DNA from: Prevotella sp. UBA3837
Lineage (GTDB): Bacteria > Bacteroidota > Bacteroidia > Bacteroidales > Bacteroidaceae
Direction: 5' to 3'
Length of the DNA: 16,348 nucleotides
Assembly (NCBI GenBank): GCA_002392835.1
Contig: DGHX01000145.1
Span: 1-16,348, forward strand
Positions 7,936-15,532 of this stretch are shown in pieces; the first letter of the stretch is position 1, and every line of letters starts with the position of its first letter. The notes below the pieces were generated by a model. The model ran no database searches. It was not told the origin of the DNA and saw nothing but the letters and a program-made list of their open reading frames with translations. The position numbers and the translations under genes are program-made.

Positions 7936-7955
7936 CGCGCGCGTATGTGCGCGCG
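7936..7955. repeat. CG-rich hairpin, right border of structured gap
   Basis: CGCGCGC at 7936-7942 pairs with GCGCGCG at 7949-7955 around a 6-nt loop. It ends in GCGCGCGAG, the same end as the left border hairpin at 7632. Confidence 0.7.
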
Positions 7956-7995
7956 AGGCTCAGAAGACACAAATAATTGATATTTTGCTGTAAAA

Positions 7996-8027
7996 TTTGG
8001 CAGTTACAGAAAAACTTCGTACCTTTG
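7996..8027 (+). promoter_or_regulatory. Promoter of the 752-aa secreted protein gene
   Basis: TTTG at 7996-7999 and TACCTTTG at 8020-8027 with a 20-nt spacer. The leader to the ATG at 8075 is about 40 nt, A/T-rich, with no Shine-Dalgarno site. Confidence 0.8.
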
Positions 8028-8074
8028 CAGCGAAATGTATGAGAACCATATTTACTAACTTATAATAACAACAA

Positions 8075-10333
8075 ATGAAAAAAGCATTACTAAAATCAAT
8101 GCTCGTGGCAGCAGCGCTGACCATGGGCATGGGGGCACAGGCACAGAAGGATGTCACTTCGCAGTACATCGTTAACGCTAAACTCTCCGACGGTCTTAAT
8201 GGCTGGACCAATGTCAATTTCAACGATCCTGTACGAGGTAATAAAACGGCGGGCTATGCCAGTGAGAGCTATGCCGGATGGGGAAGTCTGGAGAAAGAAG
8301 CTTACAGTCTTACGCAGAAAGTGACATTGCCTGCCGGTCATTATACCCTGGTGAACTATTCGTTCTTCCGCTATGGCGTAAGTTATAATACTGATGCCTC
8401 GAAATCCTTGGCTTTCTTGAAGGCTGGCGACCAAAAGGTGGCTGTCAAGACCCTTGGAAGTATTACAGCCAATGGCTACGCTAATAGTCAGGCAGAAGGT
8501 GCCAATTGCTTTGACAGCAAGATGTATCGCAATACGGTGGACTTCACCATTGATGCCGATAACACCGAGATAGAAATAGGACTTGAAGGTACCTTCGATT
8601 TGAAGCAGTCGTGGGTGATTGCAGGCATGTTCGAACTCATTGACAATGACACCAAAGCTACCATTGAGGGTCCTTTCGACATGACGGGCCTCATTACTAA
8701 TCCCGGCTTTGAGTATCGTGACATGACGGGATGGACGATGTCGGCCGACGGAGCTTTTAAGGCACAGAGTAACACTTCATTTGACAACAAGGCCGGAGGC
8801 TTTTATTGCGAGCAGTGGCAACAGTCGGGCGCACTCAGCGACCGCAGCATGAAGCAGACCCTGACAAACATTCCTAACGGCCTGTATAACCTTTCGGTTT
8901 ATTGCTATTATGGCGGAACGGGAGCCTATGTCAAGGCTAATGACAACATAAAGGAGATACCCGCCAACGCTTCTGGCAAATACACCGTTTCTACCGTTGT
9001 CAATAATGGAGAGGTGACCATCGAGGCTGGCTTGAAGGACGGTACTTCCAACTGGGTGTGTTTTGACCGCTTTGAGCTGAACTACTGTGGTGACGTAGAG
9101 GTCTATGTCAATGGACTGAGAGACAAGGTGAAAGCTGCCATTGACGATGCTGCACCGATGAACGGGGAAGTCTTTGCCGGATTGCAGAAAGCCTATAACG
9201 ACACGGAAGAAATAAACGACTATCTGGCTGCCATCGACCAGTTGAATGAAGCTCTTAATAAGGTAGAGGCTTCTGTCAATGCCTATGCAAAGGCAAAGGA
9301 GGCCCTCGATGCCATGCAGCGTCTGATGGAGAGTACAAATGTATACACACCCGCTGCCTATGACACATACAACGGCATCTACACCGAGAATCTGGAGAAG
9401 TACGAAGCACGCACGCTGACCGACGCTGAGGCTCTGGCTATTGAGAATCCTGAGACAGTGCCAGGATGGCATGCTGCAACTATCCTTGACGACTTCCTGC
9501 TGAGCGCATGGGATACCAACCCCGACTTCGCTGATCCTGCTCCTTATTACATCAACACATGGTCGGTAGAGGGTGAGACTGATGGCTCCGAATTCAAAGT
9601 TCCTTTCTTCGAATATTGGGTTTCCAGTGGTACTTTAGCAGCTAAGAAACTGACGGCTACGCTTAATGATCTTCCCATGGGACGCTATGAGGTGACGGCT
9701 CTTGTGCGCGTACAGAGAAGCGGCGACAATGCCCCTCAGGGCATAACGCTCCAGGTGAATAATGGCGAAGCCGTGAGCGTTTGCGACGGTGAACAGATTG
9801 GCCAGTCCAACCTCTACTTGAAGGAAGTTACCGTAGAGGGTATAGTGGGTGCCGACAAGAAGATGAACATCGTCTTCGACGTGGCCGAGGGCAACACCGT
9901 CAGCTGGCTGTCGTTCAAAAACGTGAAGTACACAGCTCTTTCAATCATTGATGGCGACATCGTTGACGTTGCAGAGCAGTTGAACAAGGAAATCGATCAT
10001 GCTGTCGATGTGCTTGCTGAGCCCGCAACTGCTCCTGTAGAAGCAGAGAACGCCTTGCTTGACGTTATTGATGAGGCTGACACTCTCTACAAGAAATTCA
10101 AGACCGATCCTACCAGCGTCACCATTGACGAGATGCTGCAGATGATTACCAAGCTGCAACAGGCTGAGGAGGACTTCAAAGCTGCCGTTACTGAGCAGCC
10201 CACTACCGCCATCAGCACCATCAGCAACGGCACTGAGGCCCGCCAGGCCTACACACTGGGCGGACAGCAGGTGCGCGGACAGCTCAGCAAGGGCGTCTAC
10301 GTGGTGAACGGAAAGAAAGTGGTGGTGAAGTAA
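8075..10333 (+). CDS. Secreted carbohydrate-binding-like protein with T9SS-like tail
   Basis: 752 aa. The signal peptide is residues 1-23 (MKKALLKSMLVAAALTMGMG, cleavage near AQA). Three galactose-binding-like beta-sandwich modules are suggested: about 24-195 ('LNGWTNVNF', 'LPAGHYTLVNYSFFR'); 204-338, opening ITNPGFEYRDMTGWTM, the typical start of Bacteroidetes carbohydrate-binding modules; and 491-630. Residues 340-490 are helical and contain FIVAR-like segments ('VYTPAAYDTYNGIY'). Residues 631-752 are the shared unit, with DEADTLYKK, then YTLGGQQV and GVYVVNGKKVVVK. No catalytic motif was seen. Codon use is a little less GC-rich than in the two sister genes, especially in the first two thirds, while the last 100 codons resemble them, which fits modular tail exchange. 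The start is set by the signal peptide and promoter. Confidence 0.88.
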   Translation: MKKALLKSMLVAAALTMGMGAQAQKDVTSQYIVNAKLSDGLNGWTNVNFNDPVRGNKTAGYASESYAGWGSLEKEAYSLTQKVTLPAGHYTLVNYSFFRYGVSYNTDASKSLAFLKAGDQKVAVKTLGSITANGYANSQAEGANCFDSKMYRNTVDFTIDADNTEIEIGLEGTFDLKQSWVIAGMFELIDNDTKATIEGPFDMTGLITNPGFEYRDMTGWTMSADGAFKAQSNTSFDNKAGGFYCEQWQQSGALSDRSMKQTLTNIPNGLYNLSVYCYYGGTGAYVKANDNIKEIPANASGKYTVSTVVNNGEVTIEAGLKDGTSNWVCFDRFELNYCGDVEVYVNGLRDKVKAAIDDAAPMNGEVFAGLQKAYNDTEEINDYLAAIDQLNEALNKVEASVNAYAKAKEALDAMQRLMESTNVYTPAAYDTYNGIYTENLEKYEARTLTDAEALAIENPETVPGWHAATILDDFLLSAWDTNPDFADPAPYYINTWSVEGETDGSEFKVPFFEYWVSSGTLAAKKLTATLNDLPMGRYEVTALVRVQRSGDNAPQGITLQVNNGEAVSVCDGEQIGQSNLYLKEVTVEGIVGADKKMNIVFDVAEGNTVSWLSFKNVKYTALSIIDGDIVDVAEQLNKEIDHAVDVLAEPATAPVEAENALLDVIDEADTLYKKFKTDPTSVTIDEMLQMITKLQQAEEDFKAAVTEQPTTAISTISNGTEARQAYTLGGQQVRGQLSKGVYVVNGKKVVVK

Positions 10334-10340
10334 GGCTCAC

Positions 10341-10467
10341 ACTAGTTCCTGCTAGTCTTACTAGTCATACTAGTCATACAAGTCCTACTAGTCATACTAG
10401 TCCTACTAGTCATACAAGTCCTACTAGTCATACTAGTCCTACTAGTCCAACTAGTTCTACTAGTCAG
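10341..10467. repeat. 9-bp tandem array with ACTAGT core, about 14 units
   Basis: The unit is ACTAGTCNT; the first copy is 10 bp. Fourteen units fill 10341-10467. Variants ACAAGTCCT occur at 10378 and 10414, so a 36-bp superunit (10378-10413) is repeated once (10414-10449) with one base changed. The palindromic ACTAGT core recurs in most units. The array sits 7 bases after the stop codon and runs straight into the terminator. No coding potential seen. Confidence 0.95.
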
Positions 10468-10528
10468 AAAAAAACAGCACGGGGCTGCGCACCAACGGCG
10501 GTGCGCAGCCCCAGTGCTGTTTTTTCTG
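10465..10528. terminator. Long bidirectional rho-independent terminator
   Basis: GGGGCTGCGCAC at 10481-10492 pairs perfectly with GTGCGCAGCCCC at 10501-10512 around an 8-nt loop. The stem continues through CAGCAC/GTGCTG and an A7/T6 tract to CAG/CTG, with one bulged A at 10513. It ends the 752-aa transcription unit. Confidence 0.93.
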
Positions 10529-10536
10529 CGCCAAAA

Positions 10537-10568
10537 TTTGCATATTTAAGGAAAACGTAGTAACTTTG
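10537..10568 (+). promoter_or_regulatory. Promoter of the tandem esterase gene
   Basis: TTTG at 10537-10540 and TAACTTTG at 10561-10568 with a 20-nt spacer. The leader to the ATG at 10601 is about 25-30 nt. dnaG follows only 18 nt after this gene, so the promoter may also feed dnaG, queD and queE. Confidence 0.8.
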
Positions 10569-10600
10569 CAGTCTATTGTCACAACCAAGCAACACTACTT

Positions 10601-12346
10601 ATGAAACGAATCGTCAGCTCTTTCATCATTGCCCTGTCGGCCCTGGGCCTGCAGGCACAGCAGCCCGCACGCACTGACAGCCTGGGCTTCGACAACCTGC
10701 CCGATCCCATCGAGGACGTGAACAAGGTGGTGGACAACACCCCCGACTCCATAGCCAAGGCCCTGTCGGCACGCCCCGCACCGGGCTCCACACGCCAGGG
10801 CCAGAACCCTGTGCTCTTCCTCGTGGGCAACAGCACCATGCGCAACGGCACACTGGGCAACGGCAACAACGGACAGTGGGGATGGGGCTACTACTTCCCT
10901 AAGTATTTCAACGCCAAGAAAATCAGCGTGGAGAACCAGGCCCTGGGAGGCATGTCGACACGCACCTTCTATACCGACCTCTGGCCCGCCGTGCGCCAGG
11001 CCCTGCGCCCCGGCGACTGGGTCATCGTCAGCATAGGGCATAACGACAACGGCGAGTTCTTCGACAAGCGCCGCGCCCGCGCCGTCATTCCCGGCGTTGA
11101 CCCTGACACCTGCTACATAGGCATGAACCAGCGCACCGGCCGCCAGGACACCGTCTACAGCTACGGCCACTACCTGCGCATGTATATAAATGATGTTCGC
11201 GCGCGTGGCGCATTCCCCATCCTCATGTCGCTCACGCCCCGCCATGCCTTTAACGCTGCCGACGCTCGCGGCCTGCAGGGCGGCAACCGGCCCGGCAACG
11301 TGGTGCGCAAGCCCCAGACGGAGTGGGCCGCCTACGTGGCTGCCATGGAGGGCGTGCCCTTCGTCGACCTGAACGAGCTCAGCGCCAGCCGCCTCGACGG
11401 CTTCAGCCCGTGGAAGGTGGCCTACCACTTCATGGGCGACAAGATACACACCTCGAAGTTCGGAGCCGAGCTGAACGCACGCTGCGCCGCCGAGGGGCTA
11501 TGGCACAGCGCCAACCCGCAGCTGGCTGCCCTGCAGCAGATGATGCAGGGCGTGGAGCCTGACACCTACCAGGTGGACCGCACCGGCGGACGGCCCGTGG
11601 TCTTCTTCACCGGCGACAGCACCGTGAAGAACGCCGACAGCGACGACGACGGCATGTGGGGATGGGCATCGCAGGCCTACACCGTCTTCGACACCACACG
11701 CGTCACGCTGGTCAACGCCGCCATGGCAGGACGCAGCACGCGAACCTTCGTGCGCGAGGGCCGCTGGGAACGCGTGTACAACTCGCTGCAGCCCGGCGAC
11801 TTCGTCACCATACAGTTCGGACACAACGACATCAGCCCCATCGCCGACCGCAAGGCACGCGGCGTCATTCCCGGCACACAGGACACCCTGCACGTGTATA
11901 AGATGGACGCCGACGGCTCATACGAGGTGGTGTACAGCTTCGGCTGGTACCTCAGGAAGATGATTGACGACGTGCGCGAGAAGGGCGCCACCCCCATCCT
12001 CGTCAGCCTGACGCCGCGCAACGAATGGCCCGGAGGGCGCATTGAGCGCCGCGACGACACCTACGGACGCTGGTACCGAGAGGTGGTGGAGCAGACGGGC
12101 GTGGACTTCATCGACATGCACAACCTGAGCGCCGACTTCCTCGACCGCAAGTTCGCCGTCAGCAGCTTGCCCGCTGACCCCGAGAAGGCCAAGGCAAAGG
12201 TGGCCGCCATCAAGCAGAAGGCAGGGCGCTACTTCAAGAAGGACCACACACACGCCTCGAAGCTGGGCGCCCAGATGAACGCCCAGAGCTTCGCAAGGGG
12301 CCTGAAGGCTGCCGGCTCGCCGCTGGCGAAGTACCTGAAGAAATGA
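10601..12346 (+). CDS. Secreted tandem SGNH esterase, rhamnogalacturonan acetylesterase-like
   Basis: 581 aa with a signal peptide (MKRIVSSFIIALSALGLQAQ). Two homologous SGNH/GDSL hydrolase domains follow at about 68-305 and 330-575, of the carbohydrate esterase family 12 kind that removes acetyl groups from the pectin rhamnogalacturonan backbone. Domain 1 has GNSTM (Ser78), NQALGGMSTRTF (about 112), GHND (146-149) and DKIH (Asp280, His283). Domain 2 has GDST (Ser340), NAAMAGRSTRTF (about 372), GHND (407-410) and DHTH (Asp548, His551). Both keep the Ser, Asn and Asp-x-x-His signature. Domain 1 has Asn in place of the usual Asp next to the nucleophile. Single-domain relatives are roughly half this length, so the gene looks like an internal duplication or fusion. 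Probable location is periplasm or cell surface. The exact substrate is inferred from family resemblance. Confidence 0.88.
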   Translation: MKRIVSSFIIALSALGLQAQQPARTDSLGFDNLPDPIEDVNKVVDNTPDSIAKALSARPAPGSTRQGQNPVLFLVGNSTMRNGTLGNGNNGQWGWGYYFPKYFNAKKISVENQALGGMSTRTFYTDLWPAVRQALRPGDWVIVSIGHNDNGEFFDKRRARAVIPGVDPDTCYIGMNQRTGRQDTVYSYGHYLRMYINDVRARGAFPILMSLTPRHAFNAADARGLQGGNRPGNVVRKPQTEWAAYVAAMEGVPFVDLNELSASRLDGFSPWKVAYHFMGDKIHTSKFGAELNARCAAEGLWHSANPQLAALQQMMQGVEPDTYQVDRTGGRPVVFFTGDSTVKNADSDDDGMWGWASQAYTVFDTTRVTLVNAAMAGRSTRTFVREGRWERVYNSLQPGDFVTIQFGHNDISPIADRKARGVIPGTQDTLHVYKMDADGSYEVVYSFGWYLRKMIDDVREKGATPILVSLTPRNEWPGGRIERRDDTYGRWYREVVEQTGVDFIDMHNLSADFLDRKFAVSSLPADPEKAKAKVAAIKQKAGRYFKKDHTHASKLGAQMNAQSFARGLKAAGSPLAKYLKK

Positions 12347-12364
12347 CACCCCTCTCAAAAGCCC

Positions 12365-14356
12365 ATGATCGATCGTGCAACAGTAGACCGAATCCTTGAC
12401 GCGGCAAAGATTGTCGACGTCGTGGGAGAGTTCGTCACGCTCCGAAAGAGCGGGGTGAACTACAAGGGCCTGTGCCCCTTCCACGACGACCGCAACCCCT
12501 CGTTCATGGTCAGCCCCGTGAAGAACATCTGCCACTGCTTCGTCTGCGGAAAGGGCGGCACACCAGCCGGCTTCCTCATGGAGCACGAGCAGATGACCTA
12601 CCCCGATGCGCTGCGGTGGCTGGCGAAGAAGTATAACATCGAGGTGGTGGAGAAGGAGCTGACCGACGAGGAACGGGCGGCGCAGAACGAGCGAGAGTCG
12701 ATGTTCATCGTCAACGAGTGGGCTCGCGACTGGTTCCACAACACGCTGAAGGGCACACCCGAGGGAACGGCCGTCGGGCTGCAGTACTTCCGCAGCCGTG
12801 CCATCCGCGACGACATCATCGAGAAGTTCCAGCTGGGATACGCACCCCAGCGGCGCGACAGCCTCTGCAACGAGGCACTGAAGAAGGGCTACAAGAAGGA
12901 GTTCCTCGTCAAGACAGGACTCTGCATCGAGAACGAGCGCGGCATCTACGACCGCTACTCCGGGCGCGCCATCTTCCCCTGGATGAACGTCAGCGGAAAG
13001 GTGGTGGCCTTCGGAGGACGAGTGCTCGACAGCCGCACGAAGGGCGTGGCACAGAAATACGTCAACTCGCCCGACAGCGACATCTACCACAAGGAGCGCG
13101 AGCTGTACGGCATATACCAGGCCAAGCGCGCCATAGCAAAGGAGGACCGCGTATTCATGGTCGAGGGCTACACCGACGTCATAGCCATGCACCAGGCAGG
13201 CATAGAGAACGTGGTGGCCAACAGCGGAACGGCACTGTCGGAACACCAGATACGCCTGCTGCACCGCTTCACGCAGAACATCACGCTGCTCTACGACGGC
13301 GACGAGGCAGGCATACACGCTGCCATGCGAGGCACCGACATGCTGCTGGCCGACGGCATGAACGTGAAGGTGCTGCTGCTGCCCGACGGCGACGACCCCG
13401 ACTCCTTCGCACGTAAGCACAGCATCGGCGAGCTGAGGCAATTCATAGAGCAGAACCAGACCGACTTCATCACCTTCAAGACAAAGCAGCTGCTCGACAA
13501 CGTCACGGACCCCATCAAGCGCAGCGAGGCCATCAGCAGCATAGCACGAAGCATATCGGTCATACCCGAGCAGGTGGTGCGCGACGCATACGTCACCGAC
13601 TGCGCACACCGCATCGACGTGAAGGAGGCGGTGCTCATCGACACCATCAACAAATACATACGCCGCGACAAGGAGGAGAAGCAGAAGGAGAGGGAACGGG
13701 CGGAGAGCGGCCAGCAGGCTCAGCAGGCGGCACCGCAGCAGCAACCCGCAGGCGAGGCCGCCGACGACAGGAAGGGGCTGATAACGCCCATAGGCCTCCA
13801 CTCGCTGCAGGAACAGAAGAACCAGATAGAGCTGCTGGTCATACGCGAGGTGGTGCGACACGGCGAGGAGGTCATCTTCGATAATGTGGAGAACGACGAC
13901 GGGCAGCTCATCACGCTCACCGTAGCGCAGTATGTGGCACTCGACCTGGCGCAGGACGACCTGCACTTCTCGTCGCCGCTCTACCAGCTCATACTCGACG
14001 AGGCAGCGGCACACAGCAGTGAGCCGGACTTCAAGGCCGAGACATACTTCACACGCCATCCCGACCCGCAGGTAAGCCAGCTCGCCACAAAGCTGGTGGT
14101 GGACCGCTATCAGCTCGGAGGGCGTTTCGTCATGCCAGAGCGCGAGGGGGCCACGCGACAGCGCGTGCTGCACCTGGTAAAGGACCTGCGCTTCGACATA
14201 CTCGACAGCCATGTGCAGGCCATACAGCAGCAGATGAAGCAGGCCGGACAGAACAACGAGCTGATCATGCAGCTGATGAAGGCATACATGGAAACCAAGG
14301 AGCTGCGCGACGCCGCAGCCAAGCAGCTCGGAAACGAACTCAGCGTAAGAAGCTAA
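12365..14356 (+). CDS. dnaG: DNA primase DnaG
   Basis: 663 aa, normal length for a bacterial primase, which makes RNA primers for DNA replication at the fork. The N-terminal CHC2 zinc finger is present with Cys37, His40, Cys58 and Cys61. The catalytic core includes the TOPRIM domain with VEGYTDV (Glu267), YDGDEAG (Asp311, Asp313) and DGDDPD (341-346). A charged, Gln-rich linker (about 437-470) leads to a C-terminal region of about 190 residues, expected to bind the replicative helicase DnaB. The ATG at 12365 gives the standard N-terminus (MIDRATVDRIL) and lies 18 nt after the esterase stop. No promoter match is visible in that gap, so it is either read from upstream or has a promoter inside the esterase gene. 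Confidence 0.97.
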   Translation: MIDRATVDRILDAAKIVDVVGEFVTLRKSGVNYKGLCPFHDDRNPSFMVSPVKNICHCFVCGKGGTPAGFLMEHEQMTYPDALRWLAKKYNIEVVEKELTDEERAAQNERESMFIVNEWARDWFHNTLKGTPEGTAVGLQYFRSRAIRDDIIEKFQLGYAPQRRDSLCNEALKKGYKKEFLVKTGLCIENERGIYDRYSGRAIFPWMNVSGKVVAFGGRVLDSRTKGVAQKYVNSPDSDIYHKERELYGIYQAKRAIAKEDRVFMVEGYTDVIAMHQAGIENVVANSGTALSEHQIRLLHRFTQNITLLYDGDEAGIHAAMRGTDMLLADGMNVKVLLLPDGDDPDSFARKHSIGELRQFIEQNQTDFITFKTKQLLDNVTDPIKRSEAISSIARSISVIPEQVVRDAYVTDCAHRIDVKEAVLIDTINKYIRRDKEEKQKERERAESGQQAQQAAPQQQPAGEAADDRKGLITPIGLHSLQEQKNQIELLVIREVVRHGEEVIFDNVENDDGQLITLTVAQYVALDLAQDDLHFSSPLYQLILDEAAAHSSEPDFKAETYFTRHPDPQVSQLATKLVVDRYQLGGRFVMPEREGATRQRVLHLVKDLRFDILDSHVQAIQQQMKQAGQNNELIMQLMKAYMETKELRDAAAKQLGNELSVRS

Positions 14357-14359
14357 ATA

Positions 14360-14394
14360 ATTAAGCATTAAGCATTAAGAATTAAGCATTAAGA
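14360..14394. repeat. 7-bp tandem repeat between dnaG and queD
   Basis: Five units of ATTAAG(C/A) start 3 bases after the dnaG stop and end 2 bases before the queD GTG. Being A/T-rich, the array keeps the queD start region unstructured. Similar repeats are common in Bacteroidales intergenic DNA, from memory. Confidence 0.9.
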
Positions 14395-14396
14395 AA

Positions 14397-14732
14397 GTGT
14401 ATTACATTCAGAAGAGGATAGAAATCTCGGCCAGCCACAGGCTGACCGTCGACTACGAGAGCAAGTGCACACAGCTGCACGGGCACAACTGGATTATCAC
14501 CATCTACTGTCGGGCGAAAGAGCTCGACCAGAACGGCATGGTGGTAGACTTCACCGAGGTGAAACGGCGCATCAAGCGGCGTCTGGACCATCAGAACCTG
14601 AACGACGTGCTGCCCTTCAACCCAACGGCAGAGAACATAGCACGCTGGTGCGTGGAGCAGGTGCCACACTGCTACAAGGCCACCGTTCAGGAGAGCGAGG
14701 GCAACATGGCATGCTACGAAATTGATGAGTGA
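14397..14732 (+). CDS. queD: 6-carboxy-5,6,7,8-tetrahydropterin synthase QueD
   Basis: 111 aa. It belongs to the PTPS/QueD family, which converts 7,8-dihydroneopterin triphosphate to 6-carboxytetrahydropterin, the second step of preQ0 and queuosine synthesis, in the cytoplasm. The zinc-binding histidines are visible as SAHR-like 'SASHRL' (His14) and LHGHNW (His29, His31 region). 'MVVDFTEVK', 'LDHQNLND', 'PTAENIA' and the C-terminal 'VQESEGN' are standard family motifs. The start is GTG, giving (M)YYIQKRIEIS; no ATG fits the conserved N-terminus. The queE gene follows, supporting the pathway. The final codons (GAT GAG TGA) are already part of the 7-bp repeat downstream. Confidence 0.95.
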   Translation: MYYIQKRIEISASHRLTVDYESKCTQLHGHNWIITIYCRAKELDQNGMVVDFTEVKRRIKRRLDHQNLNDVLPFNPTAENIARWCVEQVPHCYKATVQESEGNMACYEIDE

Positions 14733-14765
14733 TGAGTGATAAGTGATGAGTGATGAGTGATGAAT
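14724..14765. repeat. 7-bp tandem repeat overlapping the queD stop
   Basis: Six units of GATGAGT (third GATAAGT, sixth GATGAAT) begin with the last two sense codons of queD and include its TGA. They run to 12 bases before the likely queE start. Extra in-frame starts for queE (GTG 14750, ATG 14753) arise within the repeat. Confidence 0.93.
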
Positions 14766-14776
14766 TTGCTTCTGCT

Positions 14777-15526
14777 ATGAGTACTTCTTACCGCATCAAC
14801 AGCATCTTCTATTCGCTGCAGGGCGAAGGGCACAACACGGGGCGTGCGGCACTCTTCGTGCGCTTCTCCGGCTGTAACCTCCGTTGCCCGTTCTGCGACA
14901 CTGACTTCGCTTCCTTCCGCGAGATGACCGCTGAAGAAATCGTCGCAGCCCTGGCACTTGCCGCTCCCTCTGCGTATTCCCCTTCCGCTCCGTCTTCCGC
15001 TGCCGCTCTCGCTCCTTCTGCGGTTAGTGCGTCTGGCGGTTTTGACGCCGGCAGCCGCCCCAGCCTCCCCATGGTGGTGCTCACTGGCGGCGAGCCCACC
15101 CTCCAGGCCGATGAGCCCCTCATCGACCTGCTCCACCAACAGGGCTTCTTCGTCGCCATGGAGAGCAACGGCACACGCCCTGCTCCCATAAACCTCGATT
15201 GGCTCACCGTCTCGCCGAAGAACTGGTGGAATACGGAGGGCGAATGGTGGCGTGAGAACCTCTCAGCCATCAGCGAGCTGAAGCTCGTCTTCGACGAGGA
15301 CACCCCCGCCCGTCTATCCTCCCTCCACCTTCCACCCTCCACCCTCCACCTTCCACCCTCCACCCTCCACCTTTCACCCTCTGCCCTCCACCTCTATCTC
15401 CAGCCCTGCGACACTGGCGACCCCGTGCGCAGCGCCCGCATCCTGCGCTGCTGCGTGGAATACATCAAGCACCACCCACAGTGGCGGCTCTCCCTGCAAA
15501 CCCATAAACTCATAGGAATAGAGTAG
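14777..15526 (+). CDS. queE: 7-carboxy-7-deazaguanine synthase QueE with two low-complexity insertions
   Basis: 249 aa from the ATG at 14777 (MSTSYRINSIFYSLQGEG), the start that matches the family; in-frame starts at 14750 and 14753 come from the upstream repeat. QueE is a radical SAM enzyme that converts 6-carboxytetrahydropterin to 7-carboxy-7-deazaguanine in the preQ0 pathway. The [4Fe-4S] cysteines are Cys33, Cys37 and Cys40 (CNLRCPFC), and the SAM-binding GGEP is at 104-107. Other family motifs are ESNGT, LQPCDTGD and the C-terminal WRLSLQTHKLIGI. Typical Bacteroidetes homologues are about 180-190 aa. The excess lies in two Pro/Ser/Ala/Leu/His-rich insertions, about residues 62-98 and 182-205, the second from a 21-bp DNA repeat. 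All core motifs are intact, so the enzyme may still work, with the insertions as surface loops. Confidence 0.93.
   Translation: MSTSYRINSIFYSLQGEGHNTGRAALFVRFSGCNLRCPFCDTDFASFREMTAEEIVAALALAAPSAYSPSAPSSAAALAPSAVSASGGFDAGSRPSLPMVVLTGGEPTLQADEPLIDLLHQQGFFVAMESNGTRPAPINLDWLTVSPKNWWNTEGEWWRENLSAISELKLVFDEDTPARLSSLHLPPSTLHLPPSTLHLSPSALHLYLQPCDTGDPVRSARILRCCVEYIKHHPQWRLSLQTHKLIGIE
15321..15395 (+). repeat. 21-bp tandem repeat inside queE
   Basis: Units start at 15321, 15342 and 15363, with a fourth partial copy at 15384. The unit CCCTCCACCTTCCACCCTCC plus A is repeated exactly once; the third copy differs by a few bases. It encodes PPSTLHL-type heptads in frame and is fully pyrimidine/purine strand-biased apart from the A's. 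Confidence 0.93.
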
Positions 15527-15532
15527 GGGAGA

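Noticed and set aside
6834..7972. Minus-strand frames with 7-residue repeats (KKGGRFL, KKRRPLFE types) over the 21-bp array
   Set aside because: Repeats arise because 21 bp is a whole number of codons. The frames run through a terminator and gene end, and no promoter or start supports them.
11918..14368. 816-aa open frame on the minus strand opposite dnaG
   Set aside because: The + strand encodes DnaG with all motifs. The antisense frame spans two genes, has no recognisable domain, and follows from strong G/C third-position bias that removes antisense stops.
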